This document shows positions 1 to 11,709 of a stretch of DNA of 64,000 nt, in pieces (the stretch's first letter is position 1; every line of letters begins with the position of its first letter). The stretch comes from Grifola frondosa. Its lineage: Eukaryota; Basidiomycota; Agaricomycetes; Polyporales; Grifolaceae. Location: contig LUGG01000001.1 in NCBI GenBank assembly GCA_001683735.1, positions 2,542,001 through 2,606,000 of the forward strand, written 5' to 3'. The notes beneath the pieces are model-generated. The model was not told the DNA's origin and made no database searches. It was given only the letters and a program-made list of their open reading frames with translations. Made by a program: the position numbers and the translations under genes.

Positions 1-1369
1 GGGTGATTGTGAGAGGAGCCATATGCCTTAATTGCGGTTGTACATGCTGTATAACCCATAATATTTCTACTAAATACTAGATACCATTAATACTGATTGC
101 ATGGCATTCTTCTCTTCGCCCAATGCTCAACTGTTCCCTGATGCCTTATATGGCATCTTATATACCATATATGGAAAGCATGTGATTTTGAATGACTTTG
201 CAGTAGCGCCCATTGGGGAGACAAAGTTCAGACTCAATTCCAAGCTTTCTATCATCAACCGTACTACTCTCCTCACTTTCTCCTCCGCTCCCCTTCTGCC
301 ATGGCCGTCTCGTTCCCAAACATACAGAGCTCTCTTCGAGACATGCCTCATACTTTTGGCGACTACACCGCCAACTGGTTTTCCCATCTCGGACACATTG
401 GGCAAAAAAGGTAATTTAAATGTCATCAGCCATCTTGAGGCGGGAACTCCGCAACCTTACTGAAAGGTCTTAGTGAACTGACAATCCCTATATCTCCCAC
501 AGCTTGCTGCAACATCGCTGGTAAGATAAATACTACATCTTTCATTACATCATAGTCAGATTATGTTGGATCTGCTAAGCGCCTTGTACATGCCTGTTCA
601 GAATCTAAAGTAGAAAATATTGATAAAATATCTACGAAATGTTAACACGAGCTATCATAGGTTATACTCTTGCCAGACCGAAGGCAATCTCAGTGTGTGA
701 GAATGTTTTGGCCCCTTTGGGAACCCCGTGTGATTTTTTATATCTTTGCTCGAAGTGCCAACTCGTCTTCGACCGCTCTCTCTCATGACGACTTCGCGCT
801 CATGGGCTTGCAACTGCCCCCGCATGCATACTATCATATGATGCTTGTCTTACAGTAAGTGATATAACTCTGTTACCTTCTATGTCACTTCTCATGACTT
901 CTCTAACAGTAACACCCTCTGATTCAACATCGAAGAGACGACGAGGATCCTTTTGTCAAGTAAGTCACTCGAGTTGCACTGTGATCAAACTTCTCAGCTG
1001 ACAATCAACCCTGCTAGATTGCTATGTTGTTGGACACCGTATGCATGAGATGAGGTTGGATTAGTGGTGGACTCTGCGCCGGTGGTAGACCGTCTGCGAT
1101 ATATACATAGTACATTAGTAGTTCTTGTTATGTTACACAAATTTTGAAACAATTGGAATTTGTATGAATAGTATTTTTTTGCAGGCTACATATTCTCGCA
1201 ATATCCAAAACAGGTGGCTGGCAGCTTGACCCGGAAATGACAGACGAGGCTCACAGATGGTTCTGATTGAGAGGCTACGTGAATAAAGCTCAGAAGTCTG
1301 ATTCATACATTTGTAGAAGGTTAGGCAAATAGGTCTTAACGAGCTGGCGGATCGCGAAAGGGTCTCACA
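1..1369. other. Left-edge region, no confident gene
   Basis: No recognisable protein lies here. An ATG at 301 sits in a good start context (GCC before, G after) and opens about 36 codons up to a possible donor at 411. Further short open stretches flanked by AG and GT occur near 500-525, 690-850 and 930-960. This could be a multi-exon gene of unknown function, but I cannot join the pieces into one convincing frame. The sequence just before 1370 should hold the promoter of the TMEM135-like gene. Confidence 0.3.
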
Positions 1370-3376
1370 ATGGTCGCTTTCTATATCTTGACTACCTTAC
1401 TGGGTTACCGGGCAACATCTCGGGCAGGCGCTAACAAGGTCCGGCTGATCACCTTACTCATATGTCATGTCCAAACGGCGGTGTATCTTGCGTCGCTTCC
1501 AGACGACCATCCTTTGCAGATCGCGCTGCGGACGTACGCGCTCGCACTCTCTTTTGCCCTAGGGCCCGCCCTCCTCTCATCGCTGACTTCGCCTAAGGCG
1601 CGCACTCAACGTCTGAAACGCGTCGTACATCTGCTGAAGAGAGAGCTAGGCGTTACAGGATTCGCATTTGCGATGACGGTGGGCGTAGCCGGCGGAGCGG
1701 CCATCCGACGTGCTTGGGACATGCTGGATGAAATTGAGGAAGACAAAAGGGCCATTTCCGGCAGAACATCATCTTCGTTCAAATCGTGGCTGTCTTCCAT
1801 CAAGGATTCCCGTAAGACATTCGTCTCGAGTATCGTTTCCTCGTCACTCGCTATCACCCTCCTCCATACCGGTCGCCAGACTGTTGCACTGAGGGGAAGC
1901 CTCCGCCCACATTAGATCTGACGCTGCTGCTCCTTGTCCGCGCCCATGGACTCTCTCGTTCAGATCACATTCTTCAAGCCATCTATATCGGTGGAAGAGC
2001 AGTTACCTGAAGAGACAAGGGCACAGCGGAAGAAGCTGCAGCACAGCTGGTCCGCAAGATTAGATGCGCTTGTATTTTGGGCGTGCAGCGCAAGGTCTGT
2101 GATGTGCACAAATATATTTTGTCGTGTGTATAGACTTATCATCGTGAGCGACGCAAGGATAATGTGGTGCTTCTTCTACAAACCCGAAAGGTCATTCCAC
2201 TTCGTGTTTCCCCTAATAAATTTCGTTTAAATCTTGCCCTTGCGATAGGCTCCCTCGGTCGTACAATAAATGGTACGAGATATTGCCTGCCTTTGACTAC
2301 AATCCTAAACCTGTTACTTTCCAGGATCATGACGATGGCAAATATTGATCCCCGTCTGCTAACCGCTCTCAGAGCGCTTCGCTCTGATGCGTTCTCCTAC
2401 AGGAAAGGCCTATCCTCACCCCCAGATCTCATCTCATCGCTAGCGAGTGATCTCGGGTACCCTCCCTCCTGGGGCGAGGCGTCACTCCTTCCCGCCTATG
2501 GCGGTAAACAAGCGGACGCTGCGTGGAACATATTGCAGGTTAGCAATAGGCGCGGTGTTGGAGGGATGCCTTGCGAGATTGTGCATGGAGGCATGGGAGG
2601 CGGGAGCTGCACTGCGAATGCAGGCATCAGAGGCGCACAGGCGTTCGCCGAAGCAGTTGCCCTATACCTTCCAGTACGTTATCACATAGCTTGTATTACT
2701 CTACCTGCGTCTCTGAGCCTATCATCAGGTACATGTTCTCCCGATCTTGCTAACCCGCCCGCGCACGCTTCTTCATATCCCGCGGCTCGCTTCCACGCTA
2801 CTCTCTGTGATTCGCAGCGCATCCTTCCTCTCCGCATTCGTTTCCTCCATCTGGTATGCTGTGTGTCTCACGCGCACACTTCTCCTTGCACGCCTCTTCC
2901 CGCAAGTCTCGCACGACTTCTGGGACGGCCCGTTCGGATGCACTTTCGTGGGAAGCCTGGTGTGTGGGGCGAGCATCTGGATCGAGCAGGGACACAGGCG
3001 TGGCGAGATGGCGCTATATGTGCTCCCGCGCGCCATTCGGGCGTGCCTGCCGGACAAGTGGATCATGAGCGGCAGGCGAAGCGTGCGCATAACAGAACGG
3101 TAGGATGCTCCCCCTGCTCGCTCTGGTTGGAGAAACTGATCATTGTGTCCGACTGGCAGGGTCATGTTCGTGCTCTCGTTGTCTACGCTTGTCACTGCCG
3201 CTATGCACCGTCAGGATTCACTGCGCGGACTATCACGCTGGACGCTCGCGTTTGTCACAAAGGGACCTAACGCTGGCTTTTGGAAGAGGAGACGGCAGGA
3301 CACGAATACGCCTCCCACGCCGCGAGAGACAAGTCCTCCGGCGGAACTTGATTCTCCACCACCAGGAACCACTTGA
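1370..3376 (+). CDS. TMEM135-like multi-pass membrane protein
   Basis: Fungal relative of TMEM135, a membrane protein tied to peroxisomes and mitochondria in animals. Exons as read: 1370-2094, 2158-2190, 2249-2272, 2325-2673, 2729-3099 and 3160-3376. The family signatures are clear: a Cys-rich stretch (PCEIVHG, then SCTANAG and a YLPVHVLP segment), followed by FVSSIWYAVC, DGPFGC and EQGHRRGEMALYV. Several hydrophobic segments fit a multi-pass protein. The start at 1370 is the first ATG of the conserved hydrophobic N-terminus; an extra upstream exon is possible. The frame breaks twice, at 1906-1908 (one base short in a C run) and 1943-1945 (one base extra), and the two cancel, so 45 nt between them read out of frame. 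It is convergent with DPH7, with 48 bp between the stops. Family call firm; cellular site inferred. Confidence 0.85.
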
Positions 3377-3424
3377 GAGGCGCTCATCCCGACTGATACC
3401 CCATATACCCACTCCAGCTACATT

Positions 3425-4944
3425 TCATGCTTTCCAAAGATGTAAAGTATGGTCGTAGAACGAACAGCTAGCCACTAATGTCTCATCACCACACCCTTCC
3501 CCGAACGACCAGTCTGCGCCGTACGCCAATGACTCGTGCTCGTCGAAGCGCTTTGTGATCTCCCAAGTTTGGTCTGGCGATGAGGACCCTGGCAATTCGA
3601 GTGCACCACCAAGGGCGAACCGTACGACCTTGAAGCCATCGTGCATGCAGGCGACGAGCAGGTCATTCTGCCGCGTGGCCGAGGGATGCCACTTCACGCG
3701 CCAAGCGCCGCCTCCGACATCCGCTTGGATGAAAGGAGTGGTCAGTTTTCGTGTGTCAAAGAGGCGGACGGTGTTATCATAGCTTCCATAATGTGTATGT
3801 GTAAGCTCACAGCGGGATACCGGGATACCCATGGGAGAGGTTTAATACGTACCTTCCGACGGCAATGATATTTTCAATGTGTGGATGACTTTGTATCGTT
3901 GTTACACCTGCATCAAAGCTGCAGCACACAAGATTGAGCACACTGAGCAGGTCACGATTTTTTAGGTGACGAACCGCTTATTGACGAAGGTCGGCTGCGA
4001 AAATCCCTGTCGAACGTCCCAACCTTTCATCTTTAGGTCGTCTCCTCCTGTAGTAGAACCAGTGTGATCAGTAATGTGCCCACGTCGCCACTGGTCTGCA
4101 TACCGGAATATACGATATTTGTATTCCAGTAGTCCCAAGCTGCAATCCACGGCTCGAAATCGTGCGCATGCCAGACATCGGTGACGCTCAGGCCAGATTG
4201 ATCGTGAGGGCGCAGAAGAGCGAGTGAACCATCTGAAAGCGACACTACCAGAGATCCTAGAGTGCTAAATAAAAGTTGAACCCTCTGAGAACAACGAAAG
4301 TACGCAACGCGGGTGCGTACGTAGTAGGATTTCTGCGATTTGACCAATCGAGAGATAGACAAAGGACATGGTCTGGGGCGCAGGCGATAGAATGGATTCG
4401 CTCAAGTCTATTCTGCAAATTGAGGTTGTCTAATAGTTAGACAATATTACGCCAGCGAAACTTTCAGACTAACTTCATCGCCCCTCCACTCGTGTAGAGT
4501 TATGCCACCTTCTGAATCTGCGATACCCAAGATGGGTGGCACTGATGGAGTTCTATGGCACCTACGTACAGTGAGCACCTTTGCGCACATACCTTGATGC
4601 ACTCACCATTTCATATCGAGAATGGCGGGGAGGGAGGTCTCCTGTAGCAGGGAGCTATACTGAGAGGCTTCGGTTAATAAGATATGCATTCAAATTTACT
4701 GTACGCACAACTGCTCTTCGGAGTCCTCCTCAATAAGAAACAGTAAGCATTTCCCCTTCCTGTTCTGTCTAACAGGTTTACTGGGAGGAGACGGAGGGGT
4801 TATTTCCACCTCGGACGACGGTTCAGCAGATAGCGGCTGGGGCTGCTCCAGCTTATAAGTCCCGCAGACAAATATGTTCTGCGCATCAGGATGAGGACAA
4901 AACTCGACAGAGTCTGCTGGAAAATGAGTGTCAAAACCTGTCAT
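3425..4944 (-). CDS. DPH7: Diphthine methyltransferase DPH7 (WD40 protein)
   Basis: WD40 protein of diphthamide synthesis. In yeast, Dph7 removes the methyl ester from methylated diphthine on elongation factor 2 so that final amidation can follow. Eight exons can be joined in frame from the ATG at 4944. The N-terminus contains FDTHFPADSVEFCPH and VCGTYKLE, then come WCHRTP and ILGIADSEG, LSLSDGSLALL, HAHDFEPWIAAWD, DLKMKGWDVR and SYDNTVRLFDTR. The last exon holds GGGAWRVKWHP, ESLAYGADWS and ASCSFYDHTLHLW, the most typical DPH7 block. The stop is TGA at 3425-3427. No frame break was seen. It shares a 134-bp divergent promoter with the AGTRAP-like gene and is convergent with the TMEM135-like gene. 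Confidence 0.9.
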
Positions 4945-5078
4945 GGATTTTTAAGTTGAGACTTGAAACATATTGGGCGTCTATAACTATTGCTTTCATC
5001 GACTGCGGCGGCGTGGCTTCGATACTGTTTCTTCCTGCCATCCACAAGTCAGCTTGCTCGCACTCTTCAACAATACAG

Positions 5079-5826
5079 ATGGCCGACTTCATTCAAGCCC
5101 TAGATCCCTCAAAGCTGGTCCTTATAGAGACCGTCAGTTATTAATATGTTGCCCGCCCTGTTCGTGTTCACTCACCTACGGACGTTTGTAGGTCCTCTCT
5201 TTCGCCACAAGCGCGTTTGATGCCCCCGTCTACAACCTGCCCATCTTTCTGTTCGGTATCTACGCTCAGGAGAACTCTGAGGCTATACAATCCCTGAAAG
5301 CGGTGAGCGTTTTCCTCACATGTTCCACAAATACATATGTTCGAACCGAGATGTCAGTTCACTGGCCTCGTCGGCGGCTCTTTGATCTACGACATTATCT
5401 GGATGGCCAAGCACGAGCAAAATTGGTTCGTGAGAATGTTGACCATCATGATATTGATACTCAAGGTGCGTAAATCCGCAATATGCGCACTGCCCTAGCC
5501 ATGCTCATCCAACACCAGGTCCCGACGGCGCTCGCCTTCGTGACCGCTTTGCACCAACGAGGCGCACAATTCTCAGGTCTTGGATTCCGTGGCAACGACT
5601 TGTCTGGAGCTACAGGTGAGGTGCTCATTATCTGTTGTGGGCGGTTACCATACATGTTTGAGCAGTCTGGTCGATGCCCGGCGGCTTCACTTCTCCCCTT
5701 GGTGGTGGTGCCAGAAACGGGTATCAAACCGTGAATGACCCAGTCGAGCCTCCAAAGCCGACTGGAGGCGCGCCTCCCACCGTCAATGCTCAACCTACTG
5801 CACCCGGTGCCTACCAGAGCGTATGA
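5079..5826 (+). CDS. AGTRAP-like small membrane protein
   Basis: Five exons (5079-5132, 5192-5302, 5358-5465, 5519-5615, 5666-5826) join cleanly into about 176 codons. The protein has about four hydrophobic segments: near VLIETVLSFATSAF, YNLPIFLFGIYA, LVGGSLIYDIIW and MLTIMILILK with PTALAFVTAL. A soluble Gly/Pro-rich tail begins near GLGFRGNDLSG and WSMPGGF. Size and layout recall AGTRAP (angiotensin receptor-associated protein) and its fungal relatives, whose role in fungi is not established. The family call rests on topology and remembered similarity, so the function is open. The frame is intact. The gene is divergent from DPH7 and convergent with the OGT-like gene (175 bp between stops). 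Confidence 0.6.
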
Positions 5827-6001
5827 GATCGCACCCATTCGCCCTACCAAGGTGGTCGAGCATCGGATACCGTACACGTCGATTCCAGCTATTTATACAG
5901 TGTGTGCTATTTATGCTACAGTGTGGTGTGGGTGTCGATGTCTACAAGATATGATACAATGCTGTCGGCCAGCAGGAATGGGGGTATATGTCCTCGAATA
6001 T

Positions 6002-9000
6002 CTAGGGAAACCGCACCACGTTGGTGGGCTCGTTGTCCAGAACCCAAATGCATCCACTTTCTTTCTCTGGACCCTCGCAAGCGTTCCACTCGTCCGACAG
6101 TTCGTACTGTGTGCCTTCAACCCAGCGTCTCCAGGCCTCCCGAAGGCCCTTCTCCAAGTTTCTCGTCCACCGAACAGTGTCGAAGAGCGGCATCGTATCG
6201 CGGTTCAGGAACAGATTACGACGGAGCTCCATGAGCTCGCCCTGTTCTCTCCGCAGGATTTTCCCTGACTGATCTGGAACAGGAACATAGCGCACGCTAT
6301 TTGCTAACGCCACCGCTCTGCTTTCGTACTCCTCGATGGTCCTCACGATCATCTGGTCACCGAAGCCAGTGGCGTTTGCCATGCTGGCAGCGACACGAGA
6401 GCACATCTTGTGCGCATGCTTCGGCCAGGTCAGAACAGGGGTTCCCGTCCACAGCACACTGCAAAGTCAAGTGAAGTCTGCGATTCGTCAGTAACTGAAG
6501 TGACTCACTCTGCGGTAATCGTGTGCGCATTGCACTGTGTAGTGACCCACGGTCAACGGATGATAAGCCCACTTCACGTGCTGTATTACTGACCTCGACG
6601 GTATCAAGAAACAAGTCCGCGACGCGTCCTCGGTAGATATGTTCTTCCTTTCTTGCCACCTCCGTGAAGCGGATGCGTGATGCGACCTCTTCCCCGGCCC
6701 AAGATTTTGCTGTACGCAAAAGATGCTCTTCACCAGCGGCAGGGAAACGGAGGAGCCAAAGAACGCTACGAGGAACCTTGTGAAGGATATGCAGCCAAGT
6801 CGCGAAAATGCTCTAATAAACGAAGGTACAGTTCAGTGGAGCAGAGAAATGAAATGCACAACATACAGGGTCTATCTGCGTCAGTCCACACAGTCAGGCA
6901 TGTCAGTCACAACTTTCGATACAGTCAAAAGCTCTGGTGTACTTTATAGAGCTGTGGCATCGGTTAGAATGCGAGGATGGTAGATGGTTATATGCACTTG
7001 CTTGATTAAAGTTTGCAAAAATGATCGTATCTCTGTATCGTGAATTAATGGCTTGCAGTCAAGAAGCCGCACGCCAAGCGTACTGTGGTAAGTCTGCGAA
7101 GATTTTCTGTCTCATTTCGGCTCGCCGTTTCTCTTCATTCAGCCATAGGATCTCCACGGAGATCTTGGCTCGCTCGTCCGGAGTCAGATTTTCGTCTCCG
7201 TGGAACGATTGTTTGTGATCAGTAACCATGAATGTGTGCTGTCCCGAAAAAATGTAACAAATCTCTGAAGCAGGAACTTATACATACGCACAGGCATGTA
7301 CATGAATTTCTCCATGCTGGACAAAGCATTGAGATGCGAAACAAGGCGGTATGAGGGCAGATGCACTTACTATAACCAATCGACAGAGTCACCCTCTGGA
7401 TCGAGATCCGCATCCAGGTCAAGCGCATTATTAAGGTGATAGTGTCCGTCCGCAATCAACTCCTTCCGGCTTTCCCGTCTTACCTTTCGCCATTGCTCCA
7501 CGGCGCTCATATCTTGCGGGCATGAAATAGGATCACAGACTAAATAGTCACACCAACCTGTCATAAACCCCGACCATCAGCATACACATCAGAGCAATTG
7601 TTAGCGGGTGAAATTGATCCATACCTGCTCCTATGGTCCCCGCATAGCCCATGAGTTGCATCTGGATCGGGCAGGGCCGCGCCGCAAAGATATCGTTTCT
7701 AGCTCCTCTGGTATAACCGCCGAGATTAATCACTGACACAAAGACCACAGTGAGTACGGGAGACAACCTAAGCTGGCAGCTCACAGATATGGATCTCGTG
7801 CTCCAGGATATGTTCAATAATGGCATTCAGCGACCACGAAGATACCTCGATGAAATGTTCGACCATGCTGGCGATTGCCGGGCGGTACGCCGTGCCGTCC
7901 CAGGGACTCGTTGTATACAGATACACGGAGAACTGCTCTCTATCATGCATACCAAAAATAGATTGCATCAAGTGTGAAAGGGGATGGTTGCTAACACGGG
8001 GAGTTTTGTCAATAGATCGAAAATAGAGTCATGACACGACGCACTTGACATCGTTCGATATATACCCGATATTCAGCCTGCCACGGACCGGTGGTCTTGG
8101 TGGGTGGAAAACGTGCTTAGGCAGCCACGGTTGCGTGAGCGCAACATATGATATACGCAGAGCGTTCCGATGAGCTATTAGTCGATTCGCTCGCGGAGAG
8201 AGAGGATACGTGAACTAGGGTAGAAAAAGTAAGTCAGAATTTTACCGCGAGTTCATTGAAGCTTACGGTATGAAATGGCAGAACAGACGGGATCAAAGGA
8301 AGAGTGATGTTCCCTGGAAGCGTCGGTCGTAAAAAGAAGGAACTCAGGTTATCGCTCCGTTGCACAGCGGCTCCGTGTGTGCCGAGCGTGTTTCCATATG
8401 CCCTGATGTACCACCGTCGCTGCAGCCTCGGCTGGAGCCAATCGACGAAGCGTATGATAAAACCTGCATCGTTGACCTGCTCTCCTCTGTGCTCGCACAG
8501 CCGGCGGAAGCAGGCCAGCCACATCTCCCGCTCATCTGTCCGCAAGAGGCGCCCCTTCGTGATGGCCAAGGCATGCAGCCAGTCGTCCAAAGCCGCGGGG
8601 GTCTCTAGCATACCGGCGGCCTGCGTGTAGACCGCCTGCAGCTGGCGCCCGGTAACGTCCACCATCTTCGTCATCCAGCCTAGGTGGGGTTCCACTCCGG
8701 CATGCCCCGGATAGACAATGTCTCCATCATCGTCAACAATGATGTCATGCGCGAATCCGCCTCGTCCACGCCAGTCACAGACTGAGCATAGGGAGTTGGC
8801 GAGACCACATACGGCTTCTGGGAGGTCGGGGTTAATGTCTACCGCACGGCGGTAAAACTCAATTGCATCCCACGCACGTCCCTGTTCGCATGCCTCTATT
8901 AAACGTAGCGCAAAGTTAGGATGATTGTTTGGACTTACAACATCTTTAATTGCATTGCCTAGGTTGGCCAGAGCAATATCAAAATCAGGCTTGTGTTCAA

Positions 9001-10958
9001 TAGCTTTCAGGTATAACCTGTTATTAGGCGTGAGCGATCATTATATGCACACGAGTACCTAGACTGACATAATCGCCTGGTCTGTCTGCCCTTGATCCTT
9101 CAAGAGCGAACCCATATTAGTCAACAAATGCGGATGGGCAGGTTCGATCTGCAACCCCGCCTGATAATACAACCTTGCCAAGGTGGGACCATTCAGTAAC
9201 TGATAGTGTCCCTCGCTACCAACTGTTGTCCTCGTGTTCGAGAGTGTCGATAGGATGATACCCAGATTATTGTACGTGGAGGGAGAAGGGACAGCGCCAG
9301 TGCCAAATAGTAGAGCAGAACGACCATGGACGTGCCTACTTTTAGGGCACCGTCGGAACCGGGGAATGCGATGCCAATCATGTTATCCTGGAACTTCTTG
9401 GCCAGGGTGAGCAGGACTGTGCTAGTCACCGAGTTTGTGCGCTGCCGCACAACCTCGGGGGCAATTCCAACTTTGCGGTGGGCGCTGCGCGCGTGCAGAT
9501 TGAGGGAAGGACACCCTTGGAAGCGGGGAACAGGATCATGGGCAAGCGCATAACCTCTTCGGGCATGAGAAGAGGGATAGGAAGGACACCGCCGCCTCTG
9601 CGGAGCAGTGCATCGAGCAGCGTGTTTCGGGAGGCGCGCACGACATAGAGGAGGTTGAACTCGGGATCGGCTACACGAATTCCGCTTACATGCTCGAGGG
9701 TTTGCACAAGCTCGCACAGGATGGGCCCATCGGCACACATGAGATGTCCTGCGGTGCAAGCCGACACTAAGAGCTCCCGCATGCTATACCGCTCGTCCTC
9801 GGGGAATGGGGATGGCGCTCGGATGACAAGCTCTACTGCCTTGGAGAGGTCACACACAGCTTGTTCAACACCACTAGCCCCTAGTATGAGATGGATCGTC
9901 GCACTGGTGAAGAAGACCCTTTGGAGGCGGTGAAGTTCCTGCTGTTGCACAGATAAAATGAGCCTTCCGTCATCATCGACGATCTGGCGCTGGACAAACT
10001 GGCAAATGCCAAGGGCCTGCTTGTAAAAGCCGAAACGGCGGCTGTCGTCGGTTACGCTGCGAGCAAGAGCAAAGTTCATCCCAAGAATGCTATCCTGGAT
10101 GGATAGGACGTGAGATCACCTTCGCGAAAAGAGTAAATGTCTCCACCATTGCATCCCAATACATTGGTCGGATTTGCAGAGCTTTCCACCACCACTCATA
10201 AGCTTTGCCTGGGTGTCCCAGCACTTTCATGGTAGTGCCAATATTGCACATGGCTTCCGCGTAATTACTGTCAATCTGCAGCATCTCGCAACTTATCGCC
10301 AAGCTAGATTCGTAATCTCCCAAGACGTGATACGTGCAGGCCAGGAGAAGCAAAATGGGTAGATAGTGTGGATGGAAAGATCGCAAGGCGAGGAGCAACG
10401 GTAAGAGGCGGGACCTGTAACTATGCTCCAACGTGTGTGATGCAGGAGGAGGAGTGGAGAGTGGGACTGAAGTGAGACCCGGATAAGGGTGATTCGGATA
10501 ATCGTAAATATAATAGGCAGAGGCCATTATCGCGTCACGAGCCAGGGTACTTGCGAGTGGGTTAGGTGTGGACAGCACTGGATTGTTGGCGGCTTGGAGA
10601 GCCTGGATGAAAGCCTGTTGGTCGAGCACGGGGCTGATGCCATACGAATCTAATTGGTGGGTAAGTCAACGGATCATCCGTTACTAACGAACGACTCACG
10701 AAGAGACAGCGGTTGACTTGAAAGCGAGGTAGCGGCGTCAATCGATAAGAGAGGCCTTGTTGTGAGGGAAATGGATTTAAAGCCTGTGTTTGGGGCTTGA
10801 AGAGAGATGGGTTGGCCTGCGTCTGTGAACAACGCGGGGTACGATTGTGGAGTCCATTGAAAGTGGTTAAGACGTAAGTTATAAGATGAGTGGCGGTCGG
10901 CTATCACTGCAGACTGAGTGATTGGGTTTTTCTTACCCGGAGAGGGCTCAGGTGGCAT
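6002..10958 (-). CDS. O-GlcNAc transferase homologue (TPR plus GT41)
   Basis: Nucleocytoplasmic O-linked GlcNAc transferase homologue: TPR helices bind proteins and a GT41 domain uses UDP-GlcNAc. The long N-terminal part, from the ATG at 10958, holds TPR-type helices (DYESSLAISCEML, then NYAEAMCNIG, and later PAHPHLLTNMGSLL and DFDIALANLGNA). The catalytic part shows LNIGYISNDV, NNHPLSHLMQS, LINLGGYTRG, QLMGYAGT, the split NFNQ-LYK-IDP core, PRSVLWLLRFPA and DVLWTGTPVLTWP with SRVAASM. The gene has roughly 17 exons, including two 9-nt microexons and one GC-AG intron. The frame breaks at 9288-9290 (C run one base short). It changes again at 9457-9461, where either a short C run or a 44-nt intron would explain it. 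Everything after the GT41 start reads intact. Confidence 0.9.
6867..6875 (-). other. 9-nt microexon of the OGT-like gene (Ile-Asp-Pro)
   Basis: Nine bases coding IDP, directly following the LYK microexon after a 67-nt intron (6942-6876). The acceptor ends GACGCAG and the donor is GTATGT. The next intron is 54 nt (6866-6813), and the following exon starts at 6812 with SIFATW. All four junctions are phase 0, so skipping either microexon would remove three residues without shifting the frame. Confidence 0.85.
6943..6951 (-). other. 9-nt microexon of the OGT-like gene (Leu-Tyr-Lys)
   Basis: Nine bases coding LYK, flanked by an acceptor ending CCACAG (6952-6957) and a donor GTACAC (6942-6937). 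The upstream intron (7001-6952, 50 nt) starts with GC, in the consensus GCAAGT. Without this exon the OGT motif NFNQLYKIDP cannot be formed. From knowledge of human OGT, the lysine corresponds to Lys842, which contacts the UDP diphosphate. Confidence 0.85.
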
Positions 10959-11709
10959 ATCGTAGAAAAGGCGACACTTGTGTGAGAGACAGAGTTGACT
11001 TGAGGAAGAGACCGCGTAGTTTTAATATATGGCGGGATAAAACTGAGTGAAACTCTCATGGCCACAGGCAACGGATTACTAGGAATTTTACTAGAAAAGC
11101 TAGGTATTTGTTAGATTTTCGGGCGAGGAAAGTGACGATGATGACGACATGGGTGCGTACGGTCAAACATATCAAACATATCAAATTTATCGTTATTACA
11201 GGCTTGTCGCCACCTATAAGTGTCCCAGAAGTCTTATCCTCAACGCATCGCATTCTGCTACATGGTCGGGTTCGTCTAACTGCATGTCGGTCTGCGCAGG
11301 GATAGACCAGGATACACTCGAGTTTAAGTTGCGTAAGGGCACGTGTATTCGGTCATCGTGAACATGCATCACGCCAATTCCCCGGGTTCTAGATCCCCGA
11401 AGTAATAAATACCATATATGTACCTCCAACTAATAGTAATCAATATTAAAGCATTAACGCCGGCTCCCGCTCAGGTTTGCGCATCCCACCTTCACGAACA
11501 GAACGTGTCTTTCACTGGGCTGCACGACATTAATGTACTGTGACCTGAACATGGTGCACAAAATGTACGTTCTCCATGATCCCAACTTAGCAAGCTCGTG
11601 TACTACTAGGATTTATCAGATTGAACCCTGTGACCAACTACGGCATTCAGCATAAATCGACCGAAATTCTCACTCGTTCTTCGTCTCTTTTCTCTTTCTT
11701 TTCCTGACA
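10959..11709. promoter_or_regulatory. Divergent intergenic region, OGT-like / transaldolase
   Basis: About 750 bp between the starts of two divergent genes, expected to hold both promoters. A CT-rich stretch (11675-11705) runs up to the transaldolase ATG, as is common before fungal starts. No conserved protein was seen on either strand; the short open frames here have no family features. Confidence 0.4.

Noticed and set aside
1370..2230. Separate small genes instead of one TMEM135-like gene
   Set aside because: The segments match consecutive parts of one family and join through good splice sites, apart from two cancelling base shifts.
9426..10079. Treating the OGT homologue as two or three separate TPR genes
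   Set aside because: The pieces are collinear with a single TPR-GT41 protein; the apparent stops result from introns and one-base shifts.
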